Shown here: piece by piece, positions 30,117-34,634 of the stretch
Layout of the letters: each line of letters starts with the position of its first letter
Position numbering within the stretch: position 1 is the first letter of the stretch
Assembly (NCBI GenBank): GCA_030427295.1
Contig: JAUHWS010000012.1
Location: forward strand, 1 to 34,634
DNA: 34,634 nt
Origin: a bacterium
GTDB lineage: Bacteria > Patescibacteriota > Gracilibacteria > UM-FILTER-43-11
Direction of reading: 5' to 3'
The notes under the pieces: generated by a model
What the model saw: only the letters and a program-made list of their open reading frames with translations
Database searches by the model: none
What the model was told of the DNA's origin: nothing
Program-made: the position numbers and the translations under genes

Positions 30117-30797
30117 ATGTACAAAAAGTTAGAGGAAATGACCGGGTTGAAGTTTACAGATCATAATGTGCTTCGACAGGCTTTTATCCATCGTTCGTAT
30201 TTGAACGAGCACAAGGATAGTAAATTTGAAAGCAATGAGCGCCTTGAATTTTTAGGTGATGCTGTTTTGGAGTTGGTCGTGACAGAATATTTGTATTCCC
30301 ACTATCCCAATCCTGAAGGGGAGTTGACCAACTGGCGTTCCGCTTTGGTGAAAGGAGAAATGCTGGCTAAAGTGGCGCGTCAGCTTCACTTAGGGGAATA
30401 CCTTTATCTGAGCAGGGGTGAGGAAAAATCGGGTGGTCGTGAAAAAGATTACCTACTTGCCAATACGTTTGAGGCCTTGGTGGGTGTGATTTATTTGGAA
30501 TTGGGCTACAAAGATTCTCAGAAATTCATCATGAGTTTTTTGTTGGTGCATTTGGAAGATATTTTGGATGCGGGGGCTCACATTGATGCAAAATCTCGTC
30601 TTCAGGAGTTGGCTCAAGAAAAGGTGGGGATCACTCCCAGTTATGAATTAAAAGCTGAAGATGGACCCGACCACGATAAAATCTTCACCATGGCGGCTTT
30701 TATTGGCGATCGCATGGTGGGAAAGGGAAGGGGGGGGAGCAAGCAGACCGCTGAACAAAAGGCCGCTGAAGATGCTTTGAATCGATTGAAATGGTGA
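30117..30797 (+). CDS. rnc: ribonuclease III
   Basis: RNase III cleaves double-stranded RNA and processes rRNA precursors. The catalytic signature NERLEFLGD is at 40-48, with the second acidic cluster at DYLLANTFEALVGVIYLE (about 111-128), and the double-stranded RNA-binding domain in the last 70 residues (SRLQELAQEKVGITPSYELK ... GKGRGGSKQTAEQKAAEDAL). Length (226) is normal. It ends Trp-TGA, direct evidence that TGA is a stop here. It converges on the jag-like gene with a 3-nt gap and no visible terminator. Confidence 0.97.
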   Translation: MYKKLEEMTGLKFTDHNVLRQAFIHRSYLNEHKDSKFESNERLEFLGDAVLELVVTEYLYSHYPNPEGELTNWRSALVKGEMLAKVARQLHLGEYLYLSRGEEKSGGREKDYLLANTFEALVGVIYLELGYKDSQKFIMSFLLVHLEDILDAGAHIDAKSRLQELAQEKVGITPSYELKAEDGPDHDKIFTMAAFIGDRMVGKGRGGSKQTAEQKAAEDALNRLKW

Positions 30798-30800
30798 GCT

Positions 30801-31262
30801 CTATTTGGGTAGGATTTTAACCGCTCGGTTTTGTCTTTCTCCGACACTGGTGGTTTCGACGTGGTCTTTGAATTGCTCAGAATTAGCCAAATGAAGGTGA
30901 ATCTTTCGTCTAAAGTAGGGGTTCATTGGAGGAAGGATGACTTCTTTTTGAGTCTCAATGGCGTATTCTGCTTTTCGTTCTGCTAATTTAATGACGCTTT
31001 CTTCTTGTCTCTTTTTATAGCCATCCACATCGACAATGACCTGGACTTTTCCACCCAACTTCTTCTTCCAGAGAAGGCATTTGAGAATGTGTTGAATGGC
31101 TGCAATGGTTTCCCCATGCCAACCAATAAGCAGATTGGAATTGGAAGTGTCGATGGAAACATAAAAGCTAGTGTCGCTTTCTTTTTCGACGGAGACTCCT
31201 GAAAATTCTACTTGCATCACTTGTAAAATTTCTTCAAGGGTTTCTTTGATGAGTAATTCCAT
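30801..31262 (-). CDS. Jag/KhpB-like RNA-binding protein (KH-R3H)
   Basis: The 153 residues contain a KH domain with the GxxG loop (LLIGWHGETIAAIQHILKCL) and a C-terminal R3H domain (RRKIHLHLANSEQFKDHVET, then TSVGERQNRAVKI). The family (Jag/EloR/KhpB) binds RNA and affects cell elongation. The N-terminal Jag_N domain is absent, so it is a short form. It is the last gene of rpmH-rnpA-yidC-jag, the classical order beside the replication origin in many bacteria, 73 nt after yidC. Confidence 0.9.
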   Translation of the reverse strand: MELLIKETLEEILQVMQVEFSGVSVEKESDTSFYVSIDTSNSNLLIGWHGETIAAIQHILKCLLWKKKLGGKVQVIVDVDGYKKRQEESVIKLAERKAEYAIETQKEVILPPMNPYFRRKIHLHLANSEQFKDHVETTSVGERQNRAVKILPK

Positions 31263-31335
31263 TTTCGTTTGTTACAGGGTTTAATGATCTAATTAAGAGT
31301 TTACCCTTGATTAGAATGAATCGCAACTGCGTCTT

Positions 31336-32493
31336 TTAGTCTTTTGAACGGTTTACGACCGTTTGCTGGCCGATACCAAAGAGAGTGTTGATTCCCCAAT
31401 AAATGCTGACAGCGGCGGGCAAGGTGGCGGCAAAAATTGCCAATAAGACTGGTAGAGCGTACATCATGAGTTTGCCCATCATGGCCGAGGCTTCATTTCC
31501 ACTGGATTGAGCCTTCAGTGTTCTACCCATGGTTAATCTTGTGTGGAAGAATTGTAACAGACCAATCACGATAGGAATCGATACGGGGTAAATTTTTTCT
31601 AGATTGATGACTCCTAAAAAGTTTGTTTGGATTTGACTCAAATCAAATTGGGCAAGACTGCCATAGAGTTGTTGTGGGTTGATCCCAATGATTCCATTTT
31701 TAATCACATAGAACAATGCCAACATGATTGGTAGCTGAATTAGGAGTGGTAGGCAGTTGTTTAGGGGGTTGACTTTGTATTTTTTCCATACTTCCATGGT
31801 TTTTGCAGCCTGCACTTGTGGATCGCTGGCGTATTTTTTCTTGATGGCTTCTAATTCAGGTTGGACCTTTTGCATCATTTTCTGGCTTTTTGCCATTTTA
31901 TGATTAGGAACCAGTAGAATCAACTTGACCAGCAGAGTGAGTAGAACGATAGCCCATCCTAAGCTGTTGCCCGGAAGAACAGAGGTGAAATAAACGAGGG
32001 TGTTGAGGATGGGTTTGTGGAAAACCTCTTCCCAAAATGCGCTAAAAATAGAACGTGAGCTGATTTCAATTTCCTTGGTAAAGGTCTTTTCTTTTTCATC
32101 AATGTCGACATTTAAGCTGATTCGATAGCGGCCTTTTTCATCAAACAACTCTGGATTCCAAGGGGCATAATTGATTACTTGGCTTTCTCCTGCATCTAAG
32201 GTGATATCTTTACTGTCACAATTTTCTTTGGCTGTTTCAGCGCTGCGGGTGATCCATTCTCCATTGACGTATTGTTCCACCTCTAATGGGTTTTCTGGAC
32301 AATTACTGGGAATCACGATTTTTTGTTCCGTGTTGTTTAGAACGCTCAAGGTCACGATTTTTCCAATGGCCAGCTCTGTTTCACCTTGAATGACCACATC
32401 GTCAGTGCTTTGCTCTTCTTCTTTGGGTTGAAAAAAGGATAGAATGAGTAGTGCCGCTAGGGCGAAGAAAGCGATGCGAGTGAGTTTAGACAT
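31336..32493 (-). CDS. yidC: membrane protein insertase YidC/Oxa1
   Basis: YidC inserts proteins into the cytoplasmic membrane, alone or with SecYEG. The 385 residues have an N-terminal anchor (about 6-21), a small beta-rich extracytoplasmic domain (about 25-150) and the conserved core. The core reads GWAIVLLTLLVKLILLVPNH, MAKSQKMMQKVQPELEAIKK, NPLNNCLPLLIQLPIMLALF, then the C-terminal helices with ALPVLLAIFAATLPAAVSIY. The conserved positive residue in the groove is Lys near LLTLLVK. Its 5' end overlaps the rnpA 3' end by 8 nt, so the two are co-translated. Confidence 0.95.
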   Translation of the reverse strand: MSKLTRIAFFALAALLILSFFQPKEEEQSTDDVVIQGETELAIGKIVTLSVLNNTEQKIVIPSNCPENPLEVEQYVNGEWITRSAETAKENCDSKDITLDAGESQVINYAPWNPELFDEKGRYRISLNVDIDEKEKTFTKEIEISSRSIFSAFWEEVFHKPILNTLVYFTSVLPGNSLGWAIVLLTLLVKLILLVPNHKMAKSQKMMQKVQPELEAIKKKYASDPQVQAAKTMEVWKKYKVNPLNNCLPLLIQLPIMLALFYVIKNGIIGINPQQLYGSLAQFDLSQIQTNFLGVINLEKIYPVSIPIVIGLLQFFHTRLTMGRTLKAQSSGNEASAMMGKLMMYALPVLLAIFAATLPAAVSIYWGINTLFGIGQQTVVNRSKD

Positions 32494-32830
32494 GTTGATT
32501 GAGGTGATTAATGAATTGTTCCACCTGGTTTTTGATCGTCTCGAACTGAATGATTTCAGGGGTGCCTTTTTTTTGAATCACAAGACAGACAATGGGTTTT
32601 TGAATTTGGTTGATGTAAAGGCGTAATGCGTCACTGATTTGTCGCCTCAGTCGGTTCCGTTTAACCGCTTTGGGAGCGATTTTCTTGGAGATGCTCAGGG
32701 CGAATTTTGATTCTGGAAAATGAGAGGGGAGGTATTTAAAGACAAAAAATTTTGTCTTATAAGCCTCACCTTGTCTGCTTAACTTGATGATTAACCGCTC
32801 GCCGGAAATTCGGTTGCGTTTATTTAACAT
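32486..32830 (-). CDS. rnpA: ribonuclease P protein component
   Basis: RnpA assists the RNase P RNA in 5' maturation of tRNAs. The 114 residues include FALSISKKIAPKAVKRNRLR, with the RNR motif continuing RRQISDALR, which is the family signature. The length is standard. It begins 2 nt after rpmH and overlaps yidC by 8 nt. The RNase P RNA gene itself is not in the window. Confidence 0.94.
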   Translation of the reverse strand: MLNKRNRISGERLIIKLSRQGEAYKTKFFVFKYLPSHFPESKFALSISKKIAPKAVKRNRLRRQISDALRLYINQIQKPIVCLVIQKKGTPEIIQFETIKNQVEQFINHLNQHV

Positions 32831-32832
32831 GT

Positions 32833-32961
32833 TTAAGCCGCAAGGCGTTTTCGCCCCTTACTTCGTCGTCGACTGATGACTTTTGCCCCACCTTTGGTGG
32901 CCATTCTCGCTTGAAAACCGTGTCGTTTATGTAGTTTTCGTTTATTTCCTTTGCTGAGCAT
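32833..32961 (-). CDS. rpmH: 50S ribosomal protein L34
   Basis: The minus-strand frame from ATG (32961) to TAA (32833) encodes 42 residues. They begin [20 protein letters not shown] and continue with [20 protein letters not shown], which matches L34 (the R..GF..RM.T..G..V...RR.KGR..L pattern). The first residues MLSKGN differ from the common MKRTFQ, so the N-terminus is slightly diverged. It heads the rpmH-rnpA-yidC-jag operon behind a consensus promoter 28 bp upstream. Confidence 0.95.
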   Translation of the reverse strand: MLSKGNKRKLHKRHGFQARMATKGGAKVISRRRSKGRKRLAA

Positions 32962-32988
32962 GTCTAAATTCGTTTAATAAGCCAAAAA

Positions 32989-33017
32989 ATTCTATATTCT
33001 TTTCTGAATAAAGTCAA
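32989..33017 (-). promoter_or_regulatory. promoter of rpmH-rnpA-yidC-jag
   Basis: On the minus strand TTGACT (33017-33012), a 17-bp spacer and TAGAAT (32994-32989). The predicted start near 32982 gives a leader of about 20 nt. Confidence 0.78.
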
Positions 33018-33022
33018 ATTTA

Positions 33023-33181
33023 ATTATGAATTACGAATTACGAATTGTTTTCGAATAGGACGTGAATGGTTTACGAATCGTTTCACGGATTGTTTTACGT
33101 ATGGTTAATCGCTAATCGCTAATCGCTAATGCTTACAAATAGCGTTTTACACTTAGTCCATAATCCTTAGTCCATAGTCCC
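33023..33181. repeat. array of four short-period repeat families
   Basis: In order: TTACGAAT 8-mers (33023-33048), a GAATKGTTTACG 11-mer type tract like that in the lexA leader (33052-33110), CGCTAAT 7-mers (33106-33130) and TAGTCCA/TAATCCT 7-mers (33152-33181). It ends 3 bp before the isomerase stop codon. There is no DnaA-box cluster, so no origin is supported although rpmH is adjacent. Confidence 0.8.
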
Positions 33182-33183
33182 TT

Positions 33184-33927
33184 TTATTTGTAGAACTCAT
33201 CTACAAATTCTTTGATTTTTTTCAATTTATCAGCCACTTTATCATCATCTCCGGCAAGAAGCTCACTGGGGCGGACTCGGATGGAAATGGCTCCTTTGTA
33301 GTCATTTTTTTTGAGTTTTTTAAGGAAGCTTTCTAGTGGCAATATCCCTTCATTCGGAGCAGAATATTCTTTGTGCTTGTTGATGTTGGACAAATGGACG
33401 TGAACAATGAGTTTTTTAAGTTGTTCATAAACGGTCATTAAGTTACCCCATTTTTTAGATACAGCAGATGAGCAGTCCAGGGCAGCCATGCCGAATTTTT
33501 TGATGTCTGATAAACTGTTGAGGGCACGTTCGGGTAGAAATCCAAATAAGGTTTTTCCTGGCGCATTCACTAGGGCGATTTGGATGTGTTTTTTCTTTCT
33601 GAGTTGAGGTGCTTGTTTTTTGAGCCAGTTGACGAATTTAAAATCCAGCAATTTGGGAGGTGTGATCACCACGACTGGACATTTTAAATAGTCAGCCATT
33701 TCGACCACATGCTTGGCACTTTTGGCCGTCCCATTTTTAGGGGAATGTAGGGCAACGATGGGTAGATTGTGTTTTTCGGAGAGCTCTTTGATGTACTCCG
33801 CGTTTTGGGTGTCATAATTGGCTTTATCTACCCCAATTTCAATGCCATCATACCCTGCCTCTTTGGCAAATTCAAAAATGCGATTTAGGCCATATTTTTT
33901 GAGCGAATTGGTATGCAGTGCAAGCAT
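33184..33927 (-). CDS. sugar phosphate isomerase/epimerase-like TIM-barrel protein
   Basis: The 247 residues follow the xylose isomerase-like TIM barrel (AP endonuclease 2 superfamily): MLALHTNSLKKYG, FAKEAGYDGIEIGVDK, NLPIVALHSPKNG, KCPVVVITPPK, AALDCSSAV, VHVHLSNINKHKEYSAPNEG and YKGAISIRVRP. Metal ligands normally provided by His, Glu and Asp are partly recognisable (His in VHVHLSN, Asp in ALDCS), while others are unclear, so the substrate and even activity are unknown. Monocistronic with a strong promoter. Confidence 0.8.
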   Translation of the reverse strand: MLALHTNSLKKYGLNRIFEFAKEAGYDGIEIGVDKANYDTQNAEYIKELSEKHNLPIVALHSPKNGTAKSAKHVVEMADYLKCPVVVITPPKLLDFKFVNWLKKQAPQLRKKKHIQIALVNAPGKTLFGFLPERALNSLSDIKKFGMAALDCSSAVSKKWGNLMTVYEQLKKLIVHVHLSNINKHKEYSAPNEGILPLESFLKKLKKNDYKGAISIRVRPSELLAGDDDKVADKLKKIKEFVDEFYK

Positions 33928-33956
33928 GGCTGTTTTTTTGTTTATTTTATCTTTTA

Positions 33957-33985
33957 ATTATAGCAAATTTTTATCTTAATAACAA
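33957..33985 (-). promoter_or_regulatory. promoter of the TIM-barrel gene
   Basis: On the minus strand TTGTTA (33985-33980), a 17-bp spacer and a perfect TATAAT (33962-33957). It lies 30 bp before the ATG. Confidence 0.75.
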
Positions 33986-33995
33986 GGTTATTTCT

Positions 33996-34460
33996 TTATT
34001 TTGGAGGGAGATATCCTTCGTTTGATGCGGCTTCTTTGGTTTTGAAATAAAGTCTATTTTTGGGAGTGATGCGTAGGGCTCGTGGATCGAGAATATGATA
34101 GAAATATTTACCGGACCGACTGCTGATATATTGGGTTCCCTCTGGCAACTCACTGACTTGGTCGTAGCTGCTTAAATTGATTTCGTTTAAGGGGATTTTA
34201 AAGGTTTCATTGGGCTTGAGGTCGATGATTTTTTCTGGATTGTAGGCTAGACGTGTTTTTTGACCTTCCACTGCCCCAATCAGTTGATTATTTTCTATTT
34301 TGAGTAGTTTCACAAGGCTGATTTTGGGGTTGATTTCTCCCACGGTTTCAAATAGAGGAAAATTAGCTTTTTTGGCCTCTTGATAGCCTAAGGCGTACCC
34401 TGTACTGAGTCCAATGAATAGGATGAATAATGAGGTGATGGTGAGGTTTAGTTTGTTCAT
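33996..34460 (-). CDS. membrane-anchored protein with Ada-zinc-domain-like C-terminus lacking Cys
   Basis: The 154 residues have an N-terminal membrane helix (LTITSLFILFIGLSTGYALG, about 6-25), a small beta-rich domain, and a C-terminal 47-residue module: YISSRSGKYFYHILDPRALR, ITPKNRLYFKTKEAA, NEGYLPP. The layout 'yvaS..gkyyH...C..a..i.p.nri.F.s.eeA...Gy.P' is that of Ada metal-binding-like domains seen on many secreted CPR proteins. Here the Cys positions are not Cys (for example Asp in LDPRAL), so metal binding is doubtful. The 5' side is the 23-bp tandem repeat, and no standard promoter is visible. Confidence 0.65.
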   Translation of the reverse strand: MNKLNLTITSLFILFIGLSTGYALGYQEAKKANFPLFETVGEINPKISLVKLLKIENNQLIGAVEGQKTRLAYNPEKIIDLKPNETFKIPLNEINLSSYDQVSELPEGTQYISSRSGKYFYHILDPRALRITPKNRLYFKTKEAASNEGYLPPK

Positions 34461-34464
34461 TTTT

Positions 34465-34634
34465 AAGTGTGTATCTGGTAAGTGTTTAAGTGTGTATCTG
34501 GTAAGTGTTTAAGTGTGTATCTGGTAAGTGTTTAAGTGTGTATCTGGTAAGTGTTTAAGTGTGTATCTGGTAAGTGTTTAAGTGTGTATCTGGTAAGTGT
34601 TTAAGTGTGTATCTGGTAAGTGTTTAAGTGTGTA
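34465..34634. repeat. 23-bp tandem repeat, about 7.4 copies, running off the window
   Basis: Unit AAGTGTGTATCTGGT plus AAGTGTTT, repeated without visible variation from 34465 to the last base. It starts 5 bp upstream of the 154-residue gene. Its true length is unknown because the window ends inside it. Confidence 0.92.

Noticed and set aside
30117-30797. Alternative genetic code 25 (TGA = Gly)
   Set aside because: rnc and other genes end naturally at TGA where the domain ends, and no in-frame TGA is needed in any recognised protein.
32962-33183. Replication origin beside rpmH
   Set aside because: rpmH-rnpA-yidC often flanks oriC, but there is no dnaA, dnaN or DnaA-box cluster here. The gap holds a promoter and short-period repeats.

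Overview
The window looks like a genome fragment of a Candidate Phyla Radiation (Patescibacteria) bacterium, most plausibly a Peregrinibacteria-like lineage. The reasons are the type IV pilus genes of CPR style, membrane proteins built from repeated TrbC/VirB2-like modules, a Cys-rich zinc-ribbon protein of a kind I associate with CPR genomes, an SLH-domain surface protein, and the near absence of Shine-Dalgarno sequences. TGA is a normal stop (rnc ends Trp-TGA), which argues against the code-25 Gracilibacteria and Absconditabacteria. The taxonomic call is inference. The window ends inside a 23-bp tandem repeat, which may be a contig end.

Layout. 1-176: 3' end of tilS. 372-1202: a lipoprotein-like orphan behind a consensus promoter. 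1205-11435 (minus): a pilus locus. In transcription order it holds a GspH-like pseudopilin, an inserted four-helix-bundle S23 gene, a PilX-like protein, a VWA-like secreted protein, a large DUF11-like secreted protein, a PilB/GspE-type ATPase and a 768-residue pilin with an internal FecR domain. 11837-13480 (minus): a two-gene unit with an orphan phosphoribosyltransferase-like protein. 13537-14968 (minus): an ECF sigma factor and its probable membrane anti-sigma factor. 15582-17414 (minus): a lexA/umuD-like repressor and a Y-family polymerase, behind a promoter whose spacer is a Gram-positive-type LexA box. 17894-18151: an RRM protein. Then come a hypothetical gene, tRNA-Val(TAC), the zinc-ribbon protein with upp, and an MgtC/DUF4010 transporter-like protein. 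23865-29250 (minus): an envelope operon with two TrbC/VirB2-like multi-module proteins, a DUF4349 protein and an SLH protein. 29362-30797 (plus): rpmF-nusB-rnc. 30801-32961 (minus): rpmH-rnpA-yidC-jag, including a 42-codon rpmH. 33184-34460: a TIM-barrel isomerase and a small membrane-anchored protein.

The most unusual content is intergenic. (i) Many degenerate tandem tracts have a 7-bp period (AGCGAWT, CGCTAAT, AGCTAAY, ATTGGNC, TAGTCCA, CTTCGCA and others). (ii) Three composite cassettes, near 11.6, 15.3 and 23.4 kb, are each bracketed by pairs of the octamer GTATATAC (or CTATATAC) spaced exactly 23 bp apart, and each encloses heptamer tracts. (iii) Two hairpin elements with matching termini lie at 23.6-23.9 kb. 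Heptamer or hairpin repeats supply the stop codons of at least three genes (pseudopilin, S23, lexA) and abut the PilX-like start codon.

Several sigma70-type promoters with 16-18 bp spacers can be read directly. They cover most transcription units, including a divergent pair at 29.3 kb that shares one self-complementary -35 hexamer.
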